A stretch of DNA of 64,000 nt from Periconia sp. R9002 (Eukaryota; Ascomycota; Dothideomycetes; Pleosporales; Periconiaceae), in assembly GCA_023627715.1 (NCBI GenBank), contig JAMAHW010000004.1, positions 248,001-312,000 of the forward strand. Reading direction: 5' to 3'. The position numbers and the translations under genes were made by a program. Below, piece after piece: positions 23,268 to 34,590 of this stretch (position 1 is its first letter; each line of letters begins with the position of its first letter). The notes beneath the pieces are model-generated. The model worked only from the letters and a program-made list of their open reading frames with translations, was not told the origin of the DNA and searched no databases.

Positions 23268-26173
23268 ATGGGTCATTGGAATACATTCATCATCTTTCTA
23301 GGCGGATGGGTAGCGGGTGTCCTGACTATCCCGGCCATAGCTTTGTTTCTATGGGTATGGGGAACCACGAATGTATCCCATCAACAGTCGGTCGAGGAGA
23401 GCAATGCAAAGGATATGTCGAAAATTCAAGAAGAGGAAACAGAAAAAGAAGGACTGGGCGTCGGAATAGCAGGAGATGTTCTGAATGAACTGCAGGAGCG
23501 GAGACATGTCCCGGACGTTGCTTCAGGCTACTTTGCTGTTTGCCGGGAGTTTGTACCCGGAGGCATCAATGGCAAGGCCCCAGAGCGTACAACCCCTACG
23601 GGTGCTGTAATGTCTATAGAAAGCCCCAGCGTGTATCAGTCCATGTACCGCAGTATCTTTGACAGGAACAAAGTGCAAAGCCCATCATTGGACGGTCCGC
23701 AAGGCAAGAGCAAGAGGGCAAAGAATGTGTTCTACGTGGTTCTCAGGTGCGTTGTTTCCTGTGTTACATTCCGTCAAAAGCTAATGTTCCTAGACTTGGC
23801 TACCTGATGCTGTATGATGACTCCGAGCAACTGGAAGTGCGGCATGTAATATCTCTGGCCCACCACGACGTTGAAATATACGCTGGTGGGCAATCTATTC
23901 CCGAAGGAGAGCTATGGATCAAGCGGAATTGCATCCGACTTTCACCACGACCATCCCTGATTAAGAATGGTGAAGCCAAACCATTCTACTTCTTTTCTGA
24001 CAATTGCTCAGAGAAAGAAGATTTCTATCACGCTATATTGCAGAGTCAAGAATGGAAGGTAGAGACTACACCTGCGGCTCCGCTTCCTCAGAAGTTCGAC
24101 ACACCCGACCTGGTCAAACTTGTCCAACAGCTCCATGCTACCGAAGAGAATCTACACACCCGTTGGATTAATGCCTTGATCGGAAGACTTTTTCTCGCGT
24201 TGTACAAGACAAAGGATGTGGACCGCATGATATGGACCAAAATCTCCAAGAAAATTGCCCGTGTACCTAAGCCAGCCTTGATCTCGGGCATCAACGTACA
24301 GAGAATCGATATGGGCCACTTGCCACCATTCATTACCAACCCAAAATTGAGAGAGTTGACCGTTGACGGTGATCTCACTATTGAAGCAGATGTAAGCTAC
24401 AAGGGCAACTTCCGTCTAGATATATCGGCTCTGGCCCGCATCGATCTCGGGACTCGGTTCAAAGCCCGCGAAGTAACATTTGTATTGGCTACAATCCTTC
24501 GGAAACTAGAGGGCCATATCTTGATAAGAATCAAACCACCTCCGAGCAATCGATTATGGGTAACCTTCGAAGCAGCCCCCAAAATGGTGCTGTCTCTTGA
24601 ACCAATCGTGAGCTCCCGCCAAATCACATATGGAGTCATTCTCCGAGCCATAGAAAGCCGGATCCGAGAGGTGGTCAACGAGACTCTTGTTTTACCTAAT
24701 TGGGACGATATCCCCTTCACTTCAACTGAAACCCATGCGTATCGAGGCGGGTTGTGGGAGGATCTGAAGACACCTGATCCCGGCCTTAATGTCGACACCG
24801 ACCTCGTTGGGAACGGTGAAGTAGTAGATTCTGCTGATGTCCATCCTATGGCGCAAGACTTTGAGCGTAGTGATGCATCTTCTATCGAAACGACCAGAAG
24901 CACTCCTGCACCACTCCCTTTGGATTCATTGCATTCTCGGAAATCACGGACCCCAATTTTCACCCCAACCAGCGAGGATGTTGCCATATCGTCTTCGACT
25001 GACCATCGAACACATGTGAAGCCGAAGGCTATGCGGTCAAGTTCATTTGCCAGTGTAGCGCATCCAGTTGTCAGCGAAAGTTCGGCGATACCTCGAAATG
25101 AAGGACGCTTACCTCAAGACGACGCCGCAACATCTATGAAAACCACAATCTCTAAATCGCCACCTTTGGAGCCCATGCCCACACCCATGTCCACCGAATC
25201 AACGGATCAGTTCGAGGGGACCACGAGTAGCTCTGCAACGACTCCGTCCCCAAAGCTGGCAGCGATGAATACCAAGATCAGTGGTATGGTGACCTCACCG
25301 GGATTTGAGTTATTTGGTGATAGAACCACCATGTCAGAGTCAGAGAAGGCATCTACAGAACCACCCATTCCAACGCCGATCGAGGATGTTGTTCCTGCTT
25401 CGTTGCCAAATGGGAATGTAAATATGAACCGACAGTCCACAATCAATTCTTCATTGGTTTCAGCCACAGTCGCCGCTAAGAAATGGATTTCATCTCGGCA
25501 AGCTACGAATATGCGATCTTCCACAGAGCCAATTAGCGGCCACTCGCCTTCTCAAAAGTCATTTGATGATTCAAAGCAACTTTCCAAGACGAACGAGGAA
25601 GTTCAATCTCTGAATATTGCACAATCTGACTCAAAGCCTTCTATTGCGCTCCCCGTAGATGGCTCTCCTCGTTCTGAACCTTTTGGGAGAGGACAGCCTC
25701 TTCCACCGCCCGGTACACCGCTTCCACCGCCGCCAAAACCCGAGAGACGAACGTGGAACGTACCCGTCGCATCGGCGATTGCAAATTTTGGCCGACGCAA
25801 GGCAGGATCGACTTCCAAGCCCACAGGAACTGGCTCCCCTATTGGTGGTAGCAATTTTGACGCCGGTGCCCAGTCGCCAAATACTCCCAGCCGCTCAGAA
25901 ATTGACGGGTCGAGTGCTAGTTCTATGATGCGCAAACATTCGCAATCGCCGCCCCCGCCGCCCTTGCCCAGGCGACGTCAACGACTCTCTATAGCAGAAG
26001 CCAAAATTGCACCTGTGGATCATGAGTTGCTGGTCGTTGCGGCACCTGATCATGAGGCTAGTGCTCCCAATAGCCCCGCCGTAACTGATACGTTTCCCAA
26101 ACATGATGAGAATGGAGAGGATAGTCATATTGCTGAGCAAGGTATTGAGTCTACAAGGAGTACAGTGATATAA
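23268..26173 (+). CDS. NVJ2: SMP-domain lipid-transfer protein, Nvj2/TEX2-like
   Basis: Two exons, 23268-23746 and 23794-26173, give 952 residues. A single N-terminal membrane anchor lies at about residues 6-30 (IFLGGWVAGVLTIPAIALFL). A PH-like region spans roughly 155-255 (VFYVVLRLGYLMLYDD ... LEVRHVISLAHHDVEIY). The SMP lipid-binding domain spans about 265-470, with WINALIGRLF near its start and VVNETLVLPNWDDIPF at its end. The C-terminal half is Ser/Thr/Pro-rich, with a polyproline block near residue 795. Anchor, PH and SMP in this order define the Nvj2/HT008/TEX2 group, which works at ER contact sites with vacuole or Golgi. The tail is probably disordered and phosphorylated. Confidence 0.82.
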
Positions 26174-26387
26174 TTCATCATTCATTAAATCTATTTTGAG
26201 GCCAAAAGAAATCATACATGCTTACTTGTTTCGAGTAGTGTAAAACAGAAGAAAATACATATCAACGAAGCAAATATACAGGCAAAGAGAACCCAAGCAG
26301 CTGTTACATGGGGTCACATGTTATCACTCTGTCCAAACATCTTCCCCCTAGCACAAGGCCAAGATACGAGACTGATTGTGCGTTCGT

Positions 26388-27250
26388 CTACGAGTAGTCG
26401 TCTCTCTTCATCCTTCGCTGAGATTCCGAATCTAAGAAAGAGCCGCGGCTCTTGCTGGACCGGGTTGATCGCTTTCGCTGGATAGAAGATGTTGATCGAT
26501 CCCGCCCAATGGCACCACCACCGCAGAACAAGATGGTGGAGATGACGAAGCAGGCGAAGGCCGTCCAAGTGAAGGCTATCAGCTTGACGCCGACATGGGA
26601 ACTGAAACCAGCGCTGCGGAAGGCATTTCTTCCCTGAACCACCCAGGCACTAAATCAAAGCTGTCAGTTCACGATACAATGATTGATAGTTGCGCTCAGA
26701 CTTACGTCATCAATGCAGCAGCTAGCGTCTGGAAGAATAGAGCGACAGCCGTGGTCAAGGCCGAAAGATAGCCTCCCAGGCGGCTGCAGAGGGCGAGAAG
26801 GCCGGTGAAGAGGGCAATGACGGCAAAGAACAAGGCAATCAGGTAAAAGGCAAACATGAACCTTGACAGGTAGTAGTAATGGTGGGTGCCGATGAATTGC
26901 CCCGGAATGTTTTCAGTGGTTCCGAAGTTGCGAGGCGGATCGAAAGGAAGAGCAGGAACAGATGCGCCGCAGTTGGCGTTGTGGCCGTCGGGGCCCACAC
27001 CACAAATGGAGAAGAAGGTCCATCTCGAGGGATCTCTGGCGTTGGGAATACCCGTCGTGGATGCCTCAAGGAAGTAAAATTGGTTTATCGGGTTGCTGTT
27101 GACGCCGCCGGACAAGATGGTGAGGAATTGAAGGAGGATGCCACCAGCGAGGATGATCAAAGACACAAGGCCGATGATAGGTCCTATATGGATTCGTTAG
27201 GAGGGGGGGTGGCACAGCAGGAGCAGATACATACGGGCGACGGACACCAT
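26388..27250 (-). CDS. SUR7/PalI family four-span membrane protein
   Basis: Three exons, 27250-27235, 27183-26706 and 26649-26388, give 251 residues. It begins MVSVARPIIGLVSLIILAGG, the first membrane span. An extracellular loop contains RWTFFSICGVGPDGHNANC, whose W-x-C-type signature is shared by the SUR7 family. Three more spans follow, including LSRFMFAFYLIALFFAVIAL and LIAFTWTAFACFVISTILFC. The short cytosolic tail is rich in Ser and Arg. Family members sit in eisosomes at the plasma membrane or at cell contacts. The 16-nt first exon is inferred from a good donor and acceptor pair and an in-frame ATG. It is transcribed away from the RAV2 gene and converges with the SMP-protein gene. Confidence 0.85.
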
Positions 27251-27890
27251 TCTGAGCACAGTGCAGATAAGCAAGGTGGATTCTGGTGGGCGAGATGGCT
27301 GGAGAGGTCTAGAAGAAAAGGAAGGAAGCAATTAGGATTAGGTAGTGGTTGTTATAGGAGAATTAAGATGGCTAGAGGGTGCAGTTAGGTGACGGATGCA
27401 GAGAGAAAGACAATTTTGAGTGCGGCGTCAGAAGGGTTGCATCCGGTTTAAGAAGCAAAGACATGGGGGGTGACGTATAGCAGGCTCGCTTTAATGGTGT
27501 GTGGTTCAAGGTGGAAGTGGAGAGCCAGCTTCTCCGCCAGTGCCGCTAGCTCTGCCGCCATGAGGTCACTGAGCATCACCTGGGGCAGCAACGCAAACAT
27601 GTCGTGCGGGCTGGACAGTTGACAAGATCTTGCTCTCATGTTGAAGCTGGTGATGATGATGGTGTGTCCAGGGATGGCTGATTTACTAGGTAGTTACTAG
27701 TCATGTATGACACAAAGGGTAGGTAGGTAGCTAGCTAACAGAGGTTCTGCATCTGAGGTAACCGTGTTTATGTTCCCTGCTGCTTTCGGAAGCACCCGAG
27801 ATGGCTGCAGGGATGGCCGAAGCCTTACCACGTACCCTGCGCAATGCCCATCTCTGCGACGACAACAACATCAGAACATCCCCATCTACC
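27251..27890. other. divergent promoter region, SUR7-like and RAV2
   Basis: 640 bp shared upstream region of two divergent genes. Contains short GTAG repeats around 27718-27738. No gene is visible. Confidence 0.45.
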
Positions 27891-29002
27891 ATGTCAACCG
27901 CCGTCTGGCCCCCCATCGATCTCTCGCGCCTCGCAAGTGAGCAGGCTGCTTCACAGGTACACGCCTTCCGAACACGATGCTGCACAAATGGCAACACGGA
28001 CTGACGCAAATACACAATGACTAGGCCCGCGAGCTTGAATGGCTGCTACTAGAACTTCGCGAGACGCTGCAGTCGCTGAAAGCCGGCCTAGAAGAATGTG
28101 CCGCCCTGCTAGCTCCTGCCGAAAATGGTTCCACCCTTGTGCTATCATCGGTCCGCTCAGAGAGTCTCAAGGGCCTCGTCACTCGTATAGGCACTCGCAT
28201 CGTCAAAGGCGTACGCTTTCCACATAAACCCCCTCGCCGCTGTGTTGAGTATGACTGAACAGGAGACAGAATGTTAGATTGCGCCTTGCCACTCTTCCCC
28301 CTCCCCGCGGCTCTCCTTCGTATGACTTGACCATCTCCTCCGCGCCACAAGCACCGACGTTGGTGGTCCCCCAACTTACCTCTGTACGGACGTCCATAAA
28401 CACTTGCTTAGATGTCATTGATGTCACGGCTTGGACAGGCGATTCAACGGATGCCAACTTCGTTGCGAGCCAGCTGCGTCTGTTGTACGATCACATTCAA
28501 GAAGGTCGCCAGGCACTCAAAGGTTACTCAGACGTGCAGTCAGCCTGGTGGGAAACGCCAGTAGACGAAAAGGTAGGCATTTGTCTCAAGACTTCAACCG
28601 TCCAAGGCAATAGGAGTCACCTAACACACCGTATAGATATTCGATCCTCCACTACCTCCAAACGTTTCGTTTCACCTCTTCATTTTCGATGCTGCCCTTG
28701 TCCTAGAAATTCGCACCCTCGAAACCCAGAGTGCGGTCGAGGAATCATCCTACACAGGCTTCAATTTCCGTGATAGACTCGCTGTTGCCCTGGGAGGCGC
28801 TAGATTGCCGACTCACGACGAAGCTGAGCGCACCTTTACATACCGAGGACAAGAAGTTCGCGTCAAGGAGAAGGTGCGGGTGGAAAGCCAGGATCCGGCT
28901 CTGCTCTCGGCCATGGCCAAGCTCAATGCTCTCGAGCACAGTGTTATGTTGAGTCGCAAAGCACTACACATTGTAATGGGCCATGAAGAGCAATTGGACT
29001 GA
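27891..29002 (+). CDS. RAV2: RAVE complex subunit Rav2/Rogdi-like
   Basis: Four exons, 27891-27956, 28025-28210, 28270-28572 and 28637-29002, all phase 0, give 306 residues. After the start MSTAVWPPIDLSRLASEQ, a helical region with leucine repeats (ELEWLLLELRETLQSLKAGL) leads to NVRLRLATLPPPRG and then IFDPPLPPNVSFHLFIFDAA, a signature I associate with the Rogdi/Rav2 family. The RAVE complex reassembles the vacuolar V-ATPase. The third exon start is placed at AATGTTAGA because only that acceptor keeps the frame. An earlier in-frame ATG at 27801 would add 30 residues but is less family-like. Assignment is from family memory and should be read as probable. Confidence 0.75.
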
Positions 29003-29361
29003 ATCCGGAAACAGGATGCATATCCGCGGCATAGCATCGTCGTGGCATAGGTACGATTAACATTGCGATTCTCACTTATCTCCACGGAAGTCCATCGGAA
29101 AATCCCCCTCATCATAGTTCTTGATGGGTGCTTTCTCCGCGGTAGAACCCACCAAACTTGCGCAATGGGACTAGTGCGAATTACTTATCGATATCGGAAC
29201 TAAAAAAGCAGCGTATCACGCAATCCCTTTCCGAATCTCGGATTGCTTGCATATCAAGCCATTGTGACTGGCGCGTTGTTTCTTTTTTATCTACTTAATC
29301 ATAACCATTGCCTCACCCCTTTGTTTGCGCATTATTGTCTCTTCATATTTCTCCCATAGCT
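29003..29361. other. intergenic between RAV2 and MET1-like
   Basis: 359 bp between tandem genes; T-rich with CTTAATCATAACC just before the next start. Nothing else seen. Confidence 0.45.
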
Positions 29362-31027
29362 ATGGCTCCCGCCATGCTAACCGCGGTCGATGCGACTTCG
29401 CATGTGCATCTAATTGTTGGCTCAAACCCTCTTGCCGCCGCAAGATGTGCTCGTTCTGTTGAAGTGGGAGCTAAGCCGATACTCATCGCCCCAGAAGATG
29501 CGACTCTTCACTACGGATTAGTCAAACGCATTGATGATGGAGAGGTTCAGTGGTTAAAACGCAGTTTCGAAGAGAATGATCTGACAACTCTTGGGCGTTC
29601 GGAAGTGGAGGGCGTTGTAGATGCTGTTTTTGTGACAGCAGGTGGCAAACAATGCATTGGTGAGCTCCCCGAGAGTACCAAACCAGTTGCTGTATCTGAT
29701 GCTGATGTGCATAGGTACGCAAATATCCAGCCTTTGTCGCCGCCTTCGCATACCAGTCAATGTCGCCGACGCCCCTAATCTTTGTTCGTTCACACTATTA
29801 TCCACCTACTCCGATGGCCCCTTACAAATCGGTGTGACTACGTCCGGCAAAGGCTGCAAACTTTCGGCACGTATACGTAGAGAGATATCGGCCTCGCTTC
29901 CTGCACAACTCGGCGATGCGGTAGAAAGGCTCGGCACCATGCGTAGGCGCATATGGGAAGAGGATCATGCAGCCGAACTGGCACAAGATCTAGAAGCGGA
30001 GGATGAGGATGCTGGTCAATCCTCCACCTTCAATAAACTAGTCACAGCGGAAAGTGTCGAAGCCGTTCGTGGTCGCCGCATGCGTTGGCTTTCTCAGATT
30101 TGCGAATACTGGCCGCTTCGCCGGCTTGCATCCATAACCGACGCGGACGTGGAGCTCTTGTTACAGGACTACAAAAAATCAAACTCTTTCAAAGTCGGGG
30201 AGACTACGACTCTTACCAAGCAAGGACGCATCATACTGGTGGGGTCTGGGCCGGGCAACCCGGACTTGTTGACACGGGCAGCACACAAAGCCATACTATC
30301 CGCCGACTCAGTTCTTGCCGATAAGCTGGTGCCAAGTCCTATACTAGATCTTATACCGCGACGTGCAACGGTCCATATTGCTAGGAAGTTCCCCGGTAAT
30401 GCGGACAAAGCCCAAGAAGAGCTTCTAGAATTGGGGCTGGAAGGGCTGAGGGCTGGGAAAGTAGTCGTACGGATCAAACAGGGTGACCCTTATATATACG
30501 GACGGGGCGGAGAGGAATACGACTTTTTCCGGTCTCATGGGTATACCCCTTCTGTTCTTCCCGGTATTACCAGTGCTTTAAGCGCACCTCTCTTCGCAGC
30601 TATCCCATTGACACACCGAGGAGTCGCCGATCAGGTTTTGATATGCACTGGCACCGGTCGAAAAGGTGCTCCACTTGATCCTCCAGAATATGTCGAGTCA
30701 CGAACATTGGTACTTCTCATGGCTCTGCACCGCCTATCCGCCCTCATTGAATCTTTGACCTTGAAAAAATACCCTGCCACTACACCATGCGCTGTACTCG
30801 AACGAGCAAGTTGTCCAGATCAGAGAATCATAAGGACCACGCTAGAGCATGTGTGTGCAGCCGTCGAAGAGGAAGGCAGTCGGCCACCGGGCTTGCTTGT
30901 CGTTGGTAACGCATGTAAAGTTTTGAAGGAGCACAATCAAAAATGGGTGGTGGAAGATGGATTTTGGGGGCTGCAGGATATACCCAGTACGAGCGATCTG
31001 TCATTTTTAGAAAACTCTTCTGCATGA
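29362..31027 (+). CDS. MET1: siroheme synthase / uroporphyrinogen-III C-methyltransferase
   Basis: Two exons, 29362-29659 and 29715-31027, give 536 residues. The N-terminal third is a Met8/CysG-like NAD-binding and precorrin dehydrogenase/ferrochelatase-type domain (HLIVGSNPLAAARCARSVE, then VNVADAPNLCSFTLL and GVTTSGKGCKLSARIRREI). The C-terminal part, from about residue 230, is a class-III SUMT methyltransferase: ILVGSGPGNPDLLTRAA, RIKQGDPYIYGRGGEE, and PGITSALSAPLFAAIPLTHR. The product, siroheme, is the cofactor of sulfite and nitrite reductases. The start is the ATG in TAGCTATGGCTCC. The intron (55 bp) joins GG to T of Gly-Thr. The layout resembles bacterial CysG. Confidence 0.9.
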
Positions 31028-31287
31028 TGTTGTACGAATTATGTCTTCATCTTTTTTGACTCTACGATATATACCTACCTCCTACATAGGTACATAAAGG
31101 AAGGTATTTAATACAAAGTGCGTGGGGAGGTGATGCAATTCAGTGTGCACTAGCCACACTCAGCCACATTTTGCCCCGCTATGGGTTTCTATGCCTTTGA
31201 ACCGACCCAAACGGCTGGGGTGCAGAAATTATATATGTGACTCGAAAGCAGTGCTACTCAACCACCACCCTCAGCCAGTCACTCAAC

Positions 31288-32328
31288 ATGACTTCTTCCA
31301 CTGTTGTCGAAATTGACCTCAAAGGTCTCCTTCTGAAAGTCGCATCGGGCAAAGTTCGAGACTTGTTCGCTATCGACGAGAATACTCTTTTGTTTGTAGC
31401 AAGTGACCGAATTTCTGCATATGATGTAGTCATGCAAAATGTACGTTTACGGACCCCCTGTAAAATTCAATTGGGTTTTAACAATTCTGCAGGGAATTCC
31501 AGGAAAAGGCGCGCTGCTTACGGCAATGAGGTATTCAATCGCAACCTATATATGATCTTTATCTATATATCTAATACAGACAGCGTGTATTGGTTCAAGT
31601 ATCTTCAAAGCAAGATCCCGACACTGAAAACACATTTCATCAAGCAGTCTTTGCCTGCCGACGTGGAAGCCGCTCTTGGTGATCAATCGCTGTCTAGCTC
31701 GCTTCGGGAACGGAGCATGCAGGTGCGACGTCTGAAAATTGTCCCTGTCGAGTCTATTGTTCGAGGGTACATTACAGGCTCTGGATGGGCCGAGTACAAG
31801 AAATCCGGTACCGTCAATGGTATTGCCATGCCTTCAGGTCTGGTAGAGGGACAGCAGCTCCCGAAACCTTTGTGGACGCCTAGCACAAAAGCCGAGGCCG
31901 GTGCCAAAGACGAAAACATCAGTCCCGAAAAAGCCAGAGAGCTCATCGGCGACGCCGCAGTGGCTCAGAGAGTCGAAAAGTTGAGCCTCGAGATTTACAC
32001 CACCGCGGCCAAGAGGGCTGAAGAGGTTGGCATCATTCTCGCTGACACTAAATTCGAGTTTGGGTTGACGAGTGACAACGAGGTGGTGCTTGTGGACGAG
32101 GTCTTGACGCCTGATAGCAGCCGCTTTTGGCCAAAAGAGACGTGGAAGCAAAATCTTGGGAAGCAACAACCCAGTTTCGACAAACAGTATTTGCGCGATT
32201 GGTTGGTGGGGCAAGGACTCAAGGGCAAAGACGGTGTCGTTGTCCCGGAGGAAATTGTCAGGCAAACAGCTGCCAAGTACAAGGAGGCATACCAAATGCT
32301 CACTGGGGGTGAAACGCTCGGCGCATAG
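31288..32328 (+). CDS. ADE1: SAICAR synthetase (purine biosynthesis)
   Basis: Phosphoribosylaminoimidazole-succinocarboxamide synthase, which joins aspartate to CAIR with ATP in purine synthesis. Exons 31288-31440, 31493-31530 and 31584-32328 give 311 residues; the yeast enzyme is 306. Motifs include SGKVRDLF near the start, LFVASDRISAYDVVM, IVPVESIVRGYITGSGWAEY and LADTKFEFG ... VDEVLTPDSSRFWP, all intact. Exon 2 is only 38 nt and encodes GIPGKGALLTAM. Introns of 52 and 53 bp together equal 105, so reading straight through the unspliced DNA stays open, but the family sequence clearly supports splicing. Confidence 0.97.
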   Translation: MTSSTVVEIDLKGLLLKVASGKVRDLFAIDENTLLFVASDRISAYDVVMQNVRLRTPCKIQLGFNNSAGNSRKRRAAYGNEVFNRNLYMIFIYISNTDSVYWFKYLQSKIPTLKTHFIKQSLPADVEAALGDQSLSSSLRERSMQVRRLKIVPVESIVRGYITGSGWAEYKKSGTVNGIAMPSGLVEGQQLPKPLWTPSTKAEAGAKDENISPEKARELIGDAAVAQRVEKLSLEIYTTAAKRAEEVGIILADTKFEFGLTSDNEVVLVDEVLTPDSSRFWPKETWKQNLGKQQPSFDKQYLRDWLVGQGLKGKDGVVVPEEIVRQTAAKYKEAYQMLTGGETLGA

Positions 32329-32586
32329 ATCGAGACATAGATTGGATGTCGATGGTCAGCTTCGACTGAAGCCCTTCTCGAACAGTTATGTATACCATAG
32401 TATGACTTCACTGTAAATTTACATGTATGGAGCGTTGGAGGTTGTACACTATTCCATGGTGCTAGCGTAGGGAAAGCGTACATCTGTGCACGCTATTGCA
32501 GCCTTGGCGGTCGTCGACCTCATCATGCTCATGTGCTCAACACCATCAACTCAACCCGCTGCTGAACTTGGAATACCGTCGTCCTC

Positions 32587-34245
32587 ATGTCTGGAATTCA
32601 CTTCACTGCTCTCATCAGGCTACCGTTTCCTCGCGGAGATTTCGTCGAACCACCCCCGGTATGGACCCATAATCATCCGAACCACGCCAAGACCCTTTCT
32701 CATTATACTTTAGGCAAGCTGGGATGCTTCAAAGGATCGCTCTTTATGGCGACTTGTCTCTAAATCATCACGAGCGAGCGAGTTAGACTGTATGATCATT
32801 CATTTCTTGCTTTAGTTTCAAAAATTTGATGCTAACCACATCTCAGGGGTGGAGTTGTATGTCTTCGTAAGGATGAAAGCGACTAGCTGGTGCTAACTAA
32901 AGATAGAGCGGATAACTTTAATGTACCTCCCGCTTTTCTTTTACAGCAGGCTGCATGGCTATACGAACGTCATCTAGATCATGTTCGTGCGCAGTTGAAG
33001 AAAGTCGGAGGGGGTGCCTCGGCTCCATTAAGCGTGGACAGTACCCATACTGTCATGGGTGGTGTTCCCATGAAGAGGATGGGAAGCGCAGGATCTGCAG
33101 GTATATTGTGATCCATATGTCTGTCTATGACTTTACCCCCTCTAATCAAATAAATAGCTTCAAGGGCGCCTTCTTCACTTGCTACAAGGCCGAAGGATAG
33201 TCCTACACCTGCCGCCGAAGTTGGCACAACTGGTATGTTCATTAACTTATCCAATAAACAGAAATAACCATACTGATAGAACAAGCACCTACACTGTCTC
33301 GAACACCGTCGACAAACACCATAACGCAATCTCGAGCACTAAATCAACCAACATCCGGGCGTCAACCAACACCTTTATACCGCCAGAGGATCGACCAGGA
33401 ACGAATTGATAGGAGCAAGAGTATCGCGGCTGCTCTTGAAAAACCCTCAAGCCCGTCTCCTAGTGTTTCGCCAACAACTCATAATCTATCCTCTAGCAGT
33501 TCATCAGAGTCGGAATCGGAAAGTGACAATCCCGTGACGCGTAGTCAACTGTTCAAGCGACCCCCACGCTTTCGCTCTCACAGAACAAGGGAACTGAGTG
33601 CTCACGATGAAGATATTGAGGAATCAGATGAACTGGGCCCCGGCACAGTGCTACCCTTCGCGAACTCGTCTGCGCGAACAAAAGGTTCAAACACCGTCCA
33701 CTCAAATTCAAAATCACGAGTGGACAAGTTGACAACAAAACCGCGTGAGACGGGGTCTGCTGCTTACACGCCCAGACAAGATGCACCATCGGGAACTGAA
33801 GCTAGCTCTTCCATGGCAAGTTCCGCGAGTGATGCACCCAAATCAGATTTAGCAAGCCCTGGGCCGCTGAGTCCACGGCATCGCGCATCGCTGATCAAAT
33901 CTAGCCCACGGAGACCAGGCATCAAACCAGGAAAAGAAGGAAGTGAGGGTACTCCTAGTATGGGTAGCAGCTTCAGTGACATTGATGGTACGTGATTTCT
34001 ATTTCTCGCTACCCCTTTTTGATTTTGTCGTTCATCTCTTGCAACGATAAAATGCTTTCATCATCATCATATCCTCACTTCATGCCTAACATATTGCATA
34101 AAAGTTTCGCACACATCCATTTGAACAAGACTGACCACCCGCAGATGCAAGCATCAGCCAATCCGCACTTGAAGAAGCTTTGCTTAGCAACATACAGCAC
34201 GGTCGAATGAGCACACTCAGTCAATTGAGAAGTAGATACCTTTGA
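32587..34245 (+). CDS. ATG29: autophagy-related protein Atg29
   Basis: Component of the Atg17-Atg29-Atg31 scaffold that gathers the autophagy machinery at the pre-autophagosomal site. Seven exons: 32587-32658, 32714-32789, 32847-32856, 32907-33100, 33158-33232, 33280-33987 and 34145-34245, giving 411 residues. The N-terminal family domain reads FTALIRLPFPRGDFVEPPP, WDASKDRSLW, DWVELADNFNVPPAFLL and QQAAWLYERHLDHVRAQ. A long Ser/Pro-rich disordered region with an acidic SSSSESESES-type stretch follows, and the C-terminus ALEEALLSN ... LRSRYL is typical of the fungal family. Exon 3 is a 10-nt micro-exon; without it the domain loses frame, so I am fairly sure of it. Confidence 0.9.
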
Positions 34246-34590
34246 TATAGTAAAGGGATGTATAGCAAGGAGATGAGTGGGTAAGGGAGTGATAGTAATG
34301 GAGGCGAGGTTGATAGGTGATAGTGATAGAGGAGAGACTAGTCGGCAAGCCTTCTTACTGGGCTCTGTAGGTATATTTGCACCCAAGACCAGTATGCATA
34401 ACGTCTGTTCACCGACCGTCCGTGTGTTTCGATATGGCTGCGCTAGTGCGTTTGTTGCTGCCTCCCTTGATCTGTCCTGTCCGCCTGTCAATAAACACCT
34501 CGCCAGCGAGCGCAAACTCTTCCACCTCACTAACGGGCACAACCTTGCCAACCTCAACCCCCACACGCATTTTGGCGCAGCAAACCCAAA
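34246..34590. other. intergenic between ATG29 and uncharacterised gene
   Basis: 345 bp. C-rich leader (CAACCTCAACCCCCACACGC) directly before the next start. No gene is visible. Confidence 0.45.
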
